A stretch of 64,000 nt of DNA from Taxillus chinensis (taxonomy: Eukaryota; Streptophyta; Magnoliopsida; Santalales; Loranthaceae). Numbering within the stretch: position 1 is the stretch's first letter; each line of letters begins with the position of its first letter. This document shows, piece after piece, positions 35,009-46,130 of this stretch. The notes beneath the pieces were generated by a model. The model worked only from the letters and a program-made list of their open reading frames with translations. It searched no databases and was not told the origin of the DNA. Position numbers and translations under genes: made by a program. The DNA is taken from positions 19,909,029 through 19,973,028 of the forward strand of contig CM042086.1 in NCBI GenBank assembly GCA_023512835.1. The letters are read 5' to 3'.

Positions 35009-37400
35009 CTACATATTTCCTCCGAGGATTTGAATGTTCATATATCCTCTAAATGGCGCCCCTTTGCATCTGGCATGAAGGCATATCCTTTTATGCATTT
35101 TTTTTATGTTACTCCATTTAGACACTTTTTTAAAAAAATTACAAATAAAAAGTTATGACAAAATATAGCTTATATATGGGTATCTCTGAATTTAGTAATA
35201 AAAACAAGATCAGTCAATGTGTTGACTGAGTTGCTAATAGCATTTGCCATTGTTAATAGTGTCTGTCCTATCGGGGGCGTGGTCAACTTAATTATTATTG
35301 TCTTCCTTTTCTTGTTTAGGTGGAAGGTCAAGTTTTAAAGCTATGCCCCGCTCTATGTGTATGTGGGGCAGAATACCCCATTTTCTCGTGGGACTAATGA
35401 ATGAAGATACATCCACTCGTACCTTAATATCACTCTTTATTGGATCTGTCCATATAAATAATTTTGACTTAAATCAATTTTTTATACTATTTTTGACCCA
35501 AAAAATATCAAAATGATTTAATTTCACAATAATAAATATCATTCAAAAATATCAAAATTTATATAAAAAAATAATTACAAAATAATTAAATATTAACATT
35601 TAAAGTATTATAAAAATATAAATGTAAACAATTAAAATTAGGCAAAGTGAAGCAGGAGCAAGTCAAGATAGCCTGCTATTTACTATTATTTTTCGCCCCT
35701 GATTAGGTTGGATAACTTGCCCCATATAGTGGGGACGAAACAAAAAACAGACAGAATAGTGGATGTGGGTATCCATTGCCCACCCCTACTCAAAGCTTTG
35801 ACTAATTAAGTATAATCCACCGAGAAAATGATTCACTATCTAATTTGATAGTTTAGGACCATCCCAAAGTGTGAAAAAGGTTTGTGTACTATCCTACTGC
35901 CATTTACTACTAATTACAATCATATATACATGGGGTGCAAATAGAATTTACAAGGTAAATGTAGGTGCATTTAGGCTCGAATTAGTTGATTATTGTTTTC
36001 TTTTGGTCATTTGGTGTATTTCACAACTTTGTTTGGTTAATGGTGATAATTTTGGTAGTTTGTGAGGCATAGTGAACTGAGAGAGAAGAAAAGTTAATTT
36101 TAAATTGTGAGGAGAAATTTAGGCACAACTATTTTGCAATTTCTTCAAATGTTGCATAAAAGGGTTGTCTTCCATTTAGAAGGCATGAGGAATGTGAGCC
36201 AAGTGTAAACGGAGCATGGCTAGCTTGAGTAGCCACAATTATGTGTTATAACAATTATGCGTTTGTTACTAGCTGGTGAGACTATGATGCATTATATTGC
36301 AGTTATTTTGTGATAACAATGATTGATTTTGGTATTATGTGTTAAATGTGTAGACAATTATGAAATAACAAAGTTATTTTTTTACCTTTTCAATTCATTA
36401 TTCTATCTCATGAAGCTAGCTTAACGAGTATAAAACAGAATCTGCTAAAGTTGAAGATATAGTAGGTGAAATTCAAAAATAATTCGAATGATATGTAATA
36501 TTAATAATAAATAATAAAAAGTATTATTCTTTTTTTCGTGCCATGAATCCATGCTTAATTTTCTCTTAGCAGGTAGCACAACCACTTTGATCACTCCTAT
36601 CATATAAGATGCATATAGACTTGCACAAATTGACATGCGAGCATTGTATTTTACCACACATACACCCTATTGTTAATTTGTTACCCCCCCCCCCCCCCCA
36701 AAAAAAATCAAGAATCAAGCGTGGAGCCAAAAGTTAAGTGGGGCCAATAGAGTAAAGAAAGAATAATGAAGCCAGTAAGAGTAACTCTAAAACCACTCTA
36801 TATTTTATATTTATGGGAAGAAAATTTTACATGTAAAAAGTTATTTTTTTAGTTTAACTCCAACAACCTTTACTATTTTATATGTATTTATGTTAAAATA
36901 ATATTTTTTCTCACTCCACGGATCGCCAAATCTCTCTGATGGCGGCAATGCGACGAGCAAGTCTTGCGATGGGGGGCACCTAGGATGGGGCGGCGACAAA
37001 GAGAGGCATAGAGAATGGGAGATTGGAGCAAATAGGAGAGAGAGAGAAAAATATAGAAAAATAATATGTAGCAAATGAATAGTAACTTTTTATTTGTGAA
37101 GAGTTATTGTGGCAATTTTCAAATGTGAAGAGCCTGTTGGAGAGTAAGTTTTTTACATATGAAGAGCAAATTCAAAATTAAATTTATATTTTAAAATAAA
37201 AATAATTAGAAATATTTTTAAAAAACTGCTTCAAGATCTATGTCTTTTGGAAATAAAATTATGAATTTAATTATATTAAATTGATGTGAGACCTACGCTT
37301 TTAGAATGTGAAAACAGAAAACTAATTTGAAAACTTTATATCAAACAGAGTTGTATATATTCTTATTATGTATTGTTCACATAAGGTATGCCCTCTTAAG
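35009..37400. other. AT-rich intergenic stretch, no gene (copy A)
   Basis: Nothing coding is supported. A GGGGC/GCCCC-containing pair at about 35330-35400 and 35690-35745 may be the ends of an old MITE. A poly(C) run lies near 36685-36700. The match to copy B continues to 36978, where the window cuts copy B. Confidence 0.45.
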
Positions 37401-37404
37401 GTGT

Positions 37405-37580
37405 GGAGTTATCTTAGGGGGAAGATTAGTTGGCAAAATAGGTGTTACAACTCAAAAGAGGTATCTAGTTCGAGTTCCTTAGAAGACGCTAGAATTGCGA
37501 ATGCTCTGTACATCCTATAATATGGTGGCATTCCTTGCCTAGGCAGTGCTAAAAATTTGTGTTATTATGAGTCTTACATC
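37405..37580 (+). mobile_element. Possible tRNA-derived SINE
   Basis: A B-box-like GTTCGAGTTCC (37468-37478) lies about 40 bp after an A-box-like TTAGTTGGCAAAATAGG (37427-37443). That spacing suits a tRNA-type pol III promoter. No cloverleaf, target duplication or A-tail could be fixed, so this is weak. Confidence 0.25.
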
Positions 37581-38172
37581 CCTTAGTCTGGTGGGACTTG
37601 GATTGAATTAGAGGACATGAGTCTGGAAGAAAGTTTTCCTCACATATGCTATGGCGTTACCAATAGACTTTTCCCTAAGAAAGTTTTCCTAAATATGAGT
37701 GTTTGGCTCTTTAACCCCCGTGATTTCATATAGGCACTTGTTGATATCTCCTATATGGCTATATCCAGTGGTATAAGATTACAAGAGTATTTCTCTCTTA
37801 CATTGTCACACTAGTTTTCCATTTAAATGAATAGCAAAGATAATCTTGTATTTATGATGGTTTTGACATTTTCTTTGGTCAATTATAGTAAAAAAAACTA
37901 ACGAAAACTGAGCCTATAAACTTGTAATATGTACAACTGTTGTTACATCATAGTAAAACTGGGATTGAGTTGGTTGTTGCTAGATTTTTTTTTAAATTAG
38001 TGTATTATATAATTAGGAGGTTGTGATTTTACAAACCAAGACTTTGGAGTTGGGACCATAGATAGAATTGGTAGAATGATTTCAAAACAATGATTTTATT
38101 TTTAAAAATATAATTTAACCAATAAAATGTGCTTCATATACATGTATTCTTAATAAAATTATAGTTTATTGA

Positions 38173-38224
<52 letters not shown>

Positions 38225-38399
38225 ATTTTCCTTCTCTTTTGGTCCATTTATAATGTAAAATGTATTATTATTATTATTATTACTATTATTTTTATTTTGT
38301 GTTTTGGAGTGTTGTGTATGATCCTATAGGTTGTTTAAAGCATTTTGGACCTAATTGGAGCCAAACAAAGGTAAAAGAAACAAATCATAGAAATACGGG
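37581..38399. other. Intergenic DNA with (AT)n microsatellite
   Basis: No gene recognised. A pure AT/TA run of about 42 bp lies at 38175-38216 and an (ATT)n run near 38265-38290. Confidence 0.6.
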
Positions 38400-38940
38400 C
38401 AGCATTAAAAAAATAAAAATGAAGTAACCGTGGCCGAAAGAGATGCGGCCGCTGGCCTTTGCAATAGCGTAGTTATTCCTAGTCGTGGCCGAAAGAGATG
38501 CGGTTGCCAGGAAACCATTAATACATTTCCTAGATGCGACTGTGTAGATGTGCGGTCGCTAACCCTTCCTACATAACAAGTTTTCGTTGCCATGGCCGCA
38601 TTGTATTGAGGCTTCAACTTTACGACTGACAGAGCAGCAGCCACGACCAAAGCAGCAGTTATCGTTACATTTTGTGCTATTTTTATCCTTTTCTTACCTA
38701 TTTAAGGGCGTTGTTGCCCGACGAAGAGGGGGACAAGAGTGAGACGTGAGAGTAAGGGCAAGAACTTTGCATTATTAAGTTATTTTTCTGATTGAAAAAG
38801 GCTATTGCATTAGCTTCGTGGGAAACTTTGAAAGAAAGGGAAACCATAGGAATTCTTATTGTGAAATAATAAGCTCTCCTCTCCCCTACGCCCGATTTAG
38901 CTGCAAGCCATTATTAATGTGATTTTATTTAAGAATTGAG
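38400..38940. repeat. Repeat-like segment, possible LTR debris
   Basis: CGTGGCCGAAAGAGATGCGG occurs twice (about 38430 and 38484), with further degenerate GGCCGC/GCGGTCGC motifs, followed by a leader-like ACCTATTTAAGGGCG stretch. This resembles the U3-R part of a gypsy LTR, but no ends or partner LTR are identified. Confidence 0.35.
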
Positions 38941-39123
38941 GATAGCTCGATCTACTTTTTTTATCATCAATGTGAATTGTTTATTTTTAGATTATTATTA
39001 TTATTATTGTTGCATGTGCTTCTTAATCTTATCTTTACAATTTTCCTATTGCATTCCATTAAATCAACTCCAAATAACTTTTACTAAAAAGTGATTCTAG
39101 ATTGCGTAATCTCTAGGGAGAGG

Positions 39124-39163
39124 CTTAAGCTTATGAGGCACGAAAGTAGCTCATAAGCTTAAG
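39124..39163. repeat. Perfect 14-bp inverted repeat
   Basis: CTTAAGCTTATGAG at 39124-39137 and its exact reverse complement at 39150-39163, separated by 12 bp. No terminator or MITE context is evident. Confidence 0.9.
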
Positions 39164-39629
39164 AGATTTAATTTACTTCTTGACCATTAATTTTTTCTAT
39201 AAAAAAATCAGATAATTTTTCATTCGTGCGAAAGCAGGTGAGATTTTGTTTATAAAAAAAAATTTACACGAGATGATTTCCCTTTAAATTAAAATTGTGA
39301 ATGTTAGCTTACTTTGTTTTCTTAATTAAATGCATTTCAGCTTTAAAATTAAAATCAATTCATCTATTAGTTTAGACATTATGCTCATGAAGGGAATAAG
39401 GATCTTTATTATAACTGCCACAGATGTGGAGCTCAATATGTTGGAAGTATAAGCGTATTGAATTTCTTCGCATGATTTCAATTACATTAATAGTTTTGTC
39501 CACGCCTCCGAGTGATCCACGTGTAAGATAATAAATGTTCAACAGATCTTTCTTACATCGGGACACAACGAGCTGATGAATTTGAATGCGAAGTTGATTA
39601 GTAGGAGCAGTGTCGTCTTAATCTGTTGT

Positions 39630-40055
39630 AAAGTTCCTTACTCCGTATTAATGAAGCTCAGATCCTTACCCCGTGTCAGTGGTTGCTTACTCCGTGTCAA
39701 TTTGATACTTGAATCCTTATTCTGTGTCAGCACTTTCTTACTCCGTGCGAGTAAAGGTGGATGGCTTACTCTGTATCAGCGTTTCCTTACTCTGTGCGAG
39801 TAAAGGTTCGGATGGCTTATTCCGTGTTAGCACATCCTTACTCTGCTTGAGTAAAGGTTCGAATTCCTTACTCTGCTTTTCTTTTCATTACTCCGCATAA
39901 GTAGAAGACTTAGCTCTTTATTCTGCATCTCTTTCTTACTCCGCGCGAGTTGTAGACTAAAATTCTTAGTTCGTTTGAGTGTAAGACCCGGAACCCTTAG
40001 TCTATATATTTAAGTGTTTAGTCCGCGCTAATAATCCTTACTCTGTATCTTGTAA
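39630..40055 (+). repeat. Degenerate tandem array of CTTACTCYG-type units
   Basis: Roughly a dozen copies of a CTTACTCYGYRYRAGT core recur every 20-40 bp, with variable linkers including AAAGGTTCG. The irregular period suggests an old, eroded minisatellite. Frames crossing it are by-products of the repetition. Confidence 0.65.
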
Positions 40056-40639
40056 TGACTTGGTTATTTACGAAGTTGACTGACGACACTCACGTTGGTC
40101 CGGATTAGGATTACGTATCATGTCCTTAACTTTATACTTATGAGTGAAGATCCAGATTTAAACTTGTCCTCTGCAACATGTTAGAAATTACATTGAAAGA
40201 TCTCAAACTAAATTACATAGGGTTTTATTAGCATCATCTATATTCTGGGTTCGATCCAACATGGACAAAGCATAAATAAGGGAAACAGAAAACTTTACTC
40301 GAAATTGCATGGAATCCAAGCTACTAAGTCCACATATGTCCTTTTTGATGCTCTCTAGCTCCCTTTTTCTTTAACTCTTTCTTTTTAAAAAGACAACTTA
40401 GCTTAATTATAGGGTTAAAGACTCCTTTTTATATGCCAACTCCTTTATTTAATTAAAATAAACTTAAGCGAAGTCTTAAAAATGCTTCTTGGGGTCATGA
40501 ATTCCAATTTAGTCCAAATATAGACATAATTATCCATTTGATACATACATCACCATATAAATATCCATTTCTCATAATAAAGTTTCCATAACAGGGCTAA
40601 CTCCAATAATTTAAATACAAGCCTTTACATATCTTTCCA

Positions 40640-41140
40640 ACATCATGCTCCACCCTCGGTCTCTTGTGATTGGACCTTATAACTCCATTTGATTTCTAGG
40701 ACTTGATTTGATCCAACTCAAGTTCAACTATGATGACCTTATTGGTTGCATCCCGATAGGTAATCAACTTCATTATATTCCACCCACATCAAATAGCTAG
40801 ACTTAGTTTATTTATGAAATCTTGGGTCTTATACGCCTTAACCTTCCACGTATATGACACAAATCTACCCACATTCGTGAAGGCCCTAATATGCCCAATC
40901 ATTATATTACTTCCTTGCTCAAAATTGTATTACTTCATCTACCTCACCTTTTGCACCAAGTGGGAAAAGTACTTTTCATGTAAGAGTTCTACAAACTCAT
41001 TCCAAGTTAATTGATTCCCGTGAACTACTTTCATGGAGTCCTACCATCTCCAACCTCCATAAACCATAAAGTGAGTAGCCAAATGGACTCTAGCATCATC
41101 TAGCACATGTATTAGCTTTAAGATGTCCTTAGTTATGCAA
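40640..41140 (-). pseudogene. Ty3/gypsy gag fragment, decayed
   Basis: On the minus strand near 41110-40950, a short stretch reads as a gypsy gag core: a DDAR-like segment, an ATHFM-like segment and then NEFVELLHEKYFP, the conserved region of retrotransposon gag. Stops and frameshifts interrupt it throughout. There are no LTRs nearby that I can pair with it. The spacing of the motifs makes chance unlikely. Confidence 0.6.
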
Positions 41141-41866
41141 AAACCTGTGTTTTTAGATAACATTTTAAGATAACCTTTGTTTAAGAATGAAAATATCTAG
41201 ATTGTGATGTAATTGTCGATACGAGCATTTTGACTGTAATTGAGCCTGATTTGAACTTCGAAGCCTTAAGAGGCTATTTTGTGAATTTATTAGATTATTG
41301 GAGTTAAAATATTAATAAAAATGATAAAATAAGGCTGTGTGTGACTATGAGAGAGAAAAAAGAATTTCATCATTCATTTGACAACCACGTAAAATAATCA
41401 ATTATACATCAAAGTATCCCAACAATTAGGGTTTTCAACCAAAAAACGGCCAAATCTAATTCTTCTAAATTACAATGTATGAAACTTAATTATTTGGCAT
41501 AGAACCCTCACATACAAGTTGAAATCATTGTTTTAAACATCAAACTAACCCTAATTTAACAAATTAAACTCAAATTCCCAAATTCATAATTTATATGATT
41601 CATGTCAAATTTCCAATTTCTACATAATGTAGGTACAATTAAATCCTTTGAATGGCAGAGAGGGCTAGAACCATCTACCTAAAATCATTTTGGATGATTG
41701 AATTCCTCATATGATTTCTAAAACCTATTCTCTTTCATATTAAATATAAATTATTTTTAAAAGATAATTTAATATAAATTTCAATAGAATTCAAAACAAA
41801 AAAATCAATAGTGTTTTTTAATGAGCACCACCCTTACATACAAATGCTTTGGGCAAGCATGACATG
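41141..41866. other. AT-rich intergenic DNA, no gene
   Basis: No coding or repeat structure is recognised before the 413-bp element. Confidence 0.5.
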
Positions 41867-42279
41867 TGTCACGACCCGAGCAGCGTGGTGCTGGCGGGAT
41901 GTTTCTCAGTGGCACGATTCAGGAATGTATTCGTGCTACGTAAAGGAGAGGGGTTGGTTGAAGCGTAGATGGTGCGCAGCAGAAGGTTCCAGGCAGTTCG
42001 TGGAGGAAAACGGATGGAACCCCTTCGGAGTTCAGACGTGCCGACCCGGTTGAATGCGGGGAGCACGCCGCTAGTCGAAGACTTGACGTTGAAGAAGAGA
42101 TTTGGCCATCCTTACACAAACTGGTCGGAAACTGGAGCCATTCTCTTGATGAGCCCAGTGGCAGGGCGAAACCAGTCTACGTGCGCTTCAACCCTTAAAG
42201 GCTAAACTTAGCGGACCGTGGATAGAGAAGTTAAGTGTCACATTGGGTTGAGAGGCGCAAGATACCTGACCCCGTGACA
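41867..42279. mobile_element. 413-bp TIR/solo-LTR-like insertion flanked by CATG
   Basis: It starts TGTCACGACCC and ends CCCCGTGACA, so the first and last 7 bp are perfect inverted repeats (TGTCACG/CGTGACA) with TG...CA ends. CATG stands on both sides (41863-41866, 42280-42283). The element is clearly GC-richer than its AT-rich surroundings. Most likely a small gypsy solo LTR with a 4-bp duplication. A nonautonomous DNA element is possible; since CATG is palindromic, the duplication is weaker evidence than it looks. Confidence 0.55.
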
Positions 42280-42283
42280 CATG

Positions 42284-42740
42284 ACACCCCACAATGCTTT
42301 TATGAGGTACAATCACATTACCATGCTATGCGGCTGTTTGGTAACAACCGCTTTTATTATTGTTTTTAAAAAATATAAGCTCATTCAAATTTAATAATAA
42401 TATATATTTAAAAGTTATTTTTAAAAATAACATGTTCCATATCTATTTTCAAAAATTATTAATAACTGTATTATGTTTTTAAATATTTTTTTTATTTTTC
42501 TTTTGTTTTATTGCTTCAAATATTTTTTTTTTAAAATTTTTTTATATTTAATTTTAAAAAATACATATTCTTTTTATAACATATTTTTTTCCTTGCCAAA
42601 CACAAATTATTTTTAAAGTATAATTAAATATAAAAAAATAAAATAGAAAAATCAAAACTTATATCTAATAACCCTAAATCCCTAATTTTTCTACTTTCTC
42701 AATGTATAAAAATAAATAAATATTGATGAAAATCCCTTAA
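42284..42740. other. AT-rich intergenic DNA upstream of the WDR3-type gene
   Basis: T-rich, A-rich sequence without coding content, leading into the promoter region of the next gene. Confidence 0.5.
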
Positions 42741-42745
42741 CCCCT

Positions 42746-42754
42746 AAACCCTAA
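42746..42754 (+). promoter_or_regulatory. Telo-box AAACCCTAA in the WDR3/UTP12-type promoter
   Basis: AAACCCTAA lies about 150 bp upstream of the start codon, with related TAACCCTAAATCCCTAA sequence at 42668-42685. Telo-boxes are common in plant promoters of ribosomal-protein and ribosome-biogenesis genes, which suits a WDR3/UTP12 gene. Confidence 0.6.
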
Positions 42755-42905
42755 CTTCCATCGCCCCGCTGTCTTCTCCATGTACAGACCAGTCGCCTCC
42801 GCCCCTCCGTTCCGCGCAAACGCACTGCCACTGCGCTGCTCGCTACTCTCTCTAAACCCGTTTGCTTTGCAAAATTAGGGTTCGGAGGTAGCATCGGCGA
42901 CAGCG

Positions 42906-43136
42906 ATGGTGAAGGCGTACCTGCGGTACGAGCCACAGGATGCGTTCGGAGTTATCGCTTTCGGAAACTCAAACATCGCCTATGACAGCTCCGGCAAGCG
43001 CCTCCTCGCTCCGGCCCTCGAGTCTGTCGGCGTGTGGAACGTCCGACAAGGCGATTGCATCAAAACCCTAACTCCTTCGCCGTCTTTCCCTGGCCCCCCT
43101 CTCGCCGTCACCGCCATCGCTGTGTCTCCTTCACTG
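42906..43136 (+). CDS. WDR3/UTP12-type WD40 protein, exon 1 only
   Basis: WDR3 (yeast Utp12/Dip2) is a WD40 subunit of the UTP-B complex of the small-subunit processome, needed for 18S rRNA maturation in the nucleolus. This exon gives 77 residues starting MVKAYLRYEP, then FGVIAF, APALESVGVWNVRQGDC and KTLTPSPSF. These are the conserved N-terminus and first blade of the family. The start codon sits in GCGACAGCGATGG after a GC-rich leader. The exon ends at CACTG before GTACGC, phase 0. No further WDR3 exon follows: 41 bp later the sequence becomes copy B of the kinesin intron. Most of the gene (around 900 codons in the family) is missing here and may lie beyond the window if the duplication is a true tandem. 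Confidence 0.85.
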
Positions 43137-43209
43137 GTACGCGCTCAGCTTTCGTTTTAGTACCGACAATTCGTTTTAGATGAGATATGATAAATTGTCC
43201 TACTTTCAG

Positions 43210-45274
43210 TTTCTTGCTGCTGCGGTTTTGGAGGGCAATGAGTTTGTTTCTGATATTCAGAATTCTATTGATGAGCAAAAACGAATGTTTGCCGCTTCTG
43301 CTCTAAGACAGGAGGAGGTGAGTGGAAGACCTAATTTTTACTTCCATTGCATATGTTTCTTCTGAGTGACCCTTAAATCTTAATTTTGTTGGTATTCTAG
43401 GGATTACAATGTAGCCTAGTATCAGCCAAAGTCATTTCAGAGGCCACAGTGAACTTCTTTAACGATCTTCACGATCGTGCTTCGACACTTATGAAGACTA
43501 TTGAAGAAAACCAAATTGAGAGGGGTCAACAATTACAAACATTTGAGATGATGTTCAAGGTATGCTGACTGAAACTTCCTTACGAATGCTTATGCAATGA
43601 TGGAGAAAAGGTGAAACTGATAATATATCCTTAAATTATCGCCTTCAAATAGGAGGCTGCTGCTAGGGAGGAGAAAATAGCCATGGAAAAAATCGCATCA
43701 ATATTGGCTACAATGACGATGAAGAAGACATCTATGGTAGGTTGCTTATCAAGTATCAACTGAAAGGATCATTTGGTGTGGGCCTTTGAATTTGACATCA
43801 AATAAATATTGTTTAGTTGTCAGAGGCCTCCAGAAACATTCAGGATTCAAGTATGAAGGAAAGTAAGAGATTGAGACAAGAGGTATCAGACATGCAGCAA
43901 ATTTCAGGAAATGCCAAGGTGAAGATTTTTAATTATGTAGAGAAGGTGAAAAGTAATTTCCTGGAAGACACGTTCTCATCAGCTGAGACAAGGACTGCCT
44001 TGGAAGAATGTCTCCAGGAATGGTAAGCTCTAATTTTATATGATGCCTTTAGCTAATCATTTATTATTTTCGCACTGTTGTTTGATGTCATGGTATTATG
44101 GAATCATTTAAGTTTGGTTAGAGATGGTATACCCCGATCAAAGTTTACAACTATGATGGTTATAGGAAGAGTGAACTAAAAATCAGGTTATTGCAATATA
44201 AAATGAGATTACACAACAAATTGTACGTATGAATTTGTTGATTCTCCATACTACCAAATCTTTAAAACTAGGTATATTACTCCATATTAATGACATCATT
44301 TTTTCCGAAATGCAGCTCAGAAAAACTGAATGACTCACGGCAGCATTGGGAAAATGCCCAGTCATGGTTAAACCATAATAATATGAGCAATGTGGCAGGA
44401 ATCGAATCTTCAGTGAAGTGAGCTTTTACTTTTTCTTTGATTTTTTGTGATTTCCCTAGTTCTTATTTCCCCATAAACGTTTGACTCCCTTTCCTAAAAC
44501 AGAGCAAACATTTGTTCAAATAACACTGCACACAAAGAATTTGTCTCCGAGTCCAGCTACCTCAAACAAGAACTCGATGCAAAAACATCTGAAATATTGG
44601 TGGCAGTAAATGGTATGTTACTTTTTTCTTTTACTCCCGACACTTTGAACTTAATTCCTTTCTCTCTCTTATTCCCGACACTTGAACTCATGAGTGTGAG
44701 TTCTCTTCTATCAAGCATGTGCTCACATTCTTGACTAACTTGCAGATTCACTGATGCTGGACCGTAAAATTAAGAAGGAATTAGACTCCATGTCCACCTT
44801 GGGTTGTGGTCAGCTGAAATCTGTACAACGAAATCATGGTGACAATGTGTCAAAAATCAGAAAAGAAGCAGAGAAGTCGCTTACAAAAGACTATATGGTA
44901 AACTATTTTACGTTCCAAAACGTCTCCAATTTCTGGTTGACCTACTACAATCTATTATTATTAAAAGTCGATATCTATTCTATATGATTGTTTATGGTAA
45001 GCTAGCCTAACTTACAATCTATTATATATGATTGTTTGCTAAATTGCATTACCATGAACAGCTTGATGAGGATGCAACCCCAGAGAAACGGGAAATAGAT
45101 GTGCCCACGTTGGCCTCAATTGAGGAAATGAGAGCAAACGTCTCTGAGATAGGTGATCCTACTATGGAGAATATATCCAACAGTAGCTATGCTGCCGGGA
45201 GCAAGTTACATCAACATACACACACACAACAACGCGCATGCCCCAATAGGACTCCTTTTGCAGATGTCAATTGA
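43210..45274 (+). CDS. Kinesin-5 tail exons, copy B, joined to WDR3 exon 1 as a possible chimeric gene
   Basis: Exons are 43210-43317, 43401-43559, 43653-43736, 43817-44022, 44316-44417, 44503-44612, 44746-44897 and 45062-45274. They match the last eight exons of copy A with intact splice sites and frame, giving 377 codons of tail. The motor domain, neck and most of the stalk are absent, so it cannot be a working motor. Instead WDR3 exon 1 lies upstream, with a 73-bp interval (43137-43209) bounded by GT and AG and phase 0 on both sides. Splicing would give a 454-aa fusion. Only a few coding changes separate the copies (a Thr-to-Lys near 43855 and a Glu-to-Gln near 44567). Alternatively it is an unexpressed fragment or an assembly join. 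Confidence 0.65.
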
Positions 45275-45340
45275 TTTATGTGTGATTCTAACTGGCTAGG
45301 CCAGCTGATGATGTCGTTGGGGGCGCTATATAAGTGCATG

Positions 45341-45387
45341 CGACTCTGACTGCAAAAGTGCGTGCGACTCTGACTGCAAAAGTGCGT
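45341..45387 (+). repeat. 24-bp minisatellite, 2 copies (copy B)
   Basis: Same unit as at 2772-2842, with two instead of three copies and a slightly changed left border. Confidence 0.85.
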
Positions 45388-45673
45388 TCATTTACTGATG
45401 AGCTCGAGTAACTTGAGACGCTGCAGTTTGCGTGAGAAAGCTGGTGGCTGGTGCCCCTTTTCAGAAGTTGGAGGATTATTTGTTGTAGTAGGTGCTACTA
45501 TTATTCCTTTACTTAATTGATGTACTATTTTTTTTATTTGTTGTGTAAAGAAAGTAGCTGTGGTATTTTTGTGTTGTCATCACAAACTAGAGAATGAAGA
45601 AGAGGCTGTCTGTTTTATAAGGGAACAGCCAATGGTTTTCTTCTATATTATATTAATAAGGTAAAAACTTTTC

Positions 45674-45679
45674 AATAAA
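45674..45679 (+). promoter_or_regulatory. Candidate polyadenylation signal AATAAA (copy B)
   Basis: Same position relative to the tail exons as in copy A, so the chimeric gene would keep a natural 3' end. Confidence 0.35.
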
Positions 45680-45782
45680 CCTATGGAGCCCCAAGGCAAA
45701 GTATCAAATACAAAACTCAATTGCCTTTAAAAAACAAAAAGCATTACCCAGAAAACAACAAAAGTATGACTCAAGGCTATCG

Positions 45783-45815
45783 CAGCATCCTGCAGCTCTC
45801 CTCCTCCTGCGTGTA
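45783..45815 (+). repeat. 33-bp templated duplication, left copy
   Basis: The segment CAGCATCCTGCAGCTCTCCT and its continuation through GCGTGTA is identical to 45877-45909. Copy A has different sequence at the left site and only the right-hand version, so one copy was changed locally after divergence. Confidence 0.85.
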
Positions 45816-45849
45816 TCTTTCAATTCGAACTCTATTCTCTTTTATACAT

Positions 45850-46130
45850 AAACTCTACTATGTATTTTACTATCATCAGCATCCTGCAGCTCTCCTCCTC
45901 CTGCGTGTACCTCAACGTCATAAATCTCCAGGGCTCTCCTCCAGTGAACAAGGATCGACGGGTCCTTCGACGGGAAGGGGCGGTGTCGGACTTGGCAGTG
46001 GGTTCACCGCCCGCTTTTGTTTTTTCCAATTCCGCCGCACCGGTGGCCCCCGACCGGGTGGGCTGCAGCCGCCGGATGATGCGGGCTCAATTCTCTCCTA
46101 GGACTCCTAGGGTTTAAGTGGTGACATGTA
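45850..46130. other. GC-rich block of unknown nature (copy B)
   Basis: Counterpart of 3300-3600. About 150 bp in the middle differ from copy A by many small indels, so no frame is shared. No function is recognised. Confidence 0.4.

Larger units (their letters stand above)
609..36978 (+). repeat. Large direct duplication, copy A (visible extent)
   Basis: From 609 this sequence matches copy B in the same order and orientation, except for the 15.55-kb insertion at 17728-33281 and small indels. The visible right limit is set by the end of the window. Without the insertion and its extra AGGAG, about 20.8 kb aligns. The left limit is sharp: the base before 609 differs and nothing upstream matches. 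Confidence 0.95.

Noticed and set aside
27085..42279. The 2.18-kb and 413-bp TGTCACG elements as members of one family
   Set aside because: Only the first few bases agree; lengths and interior sequences do not match.
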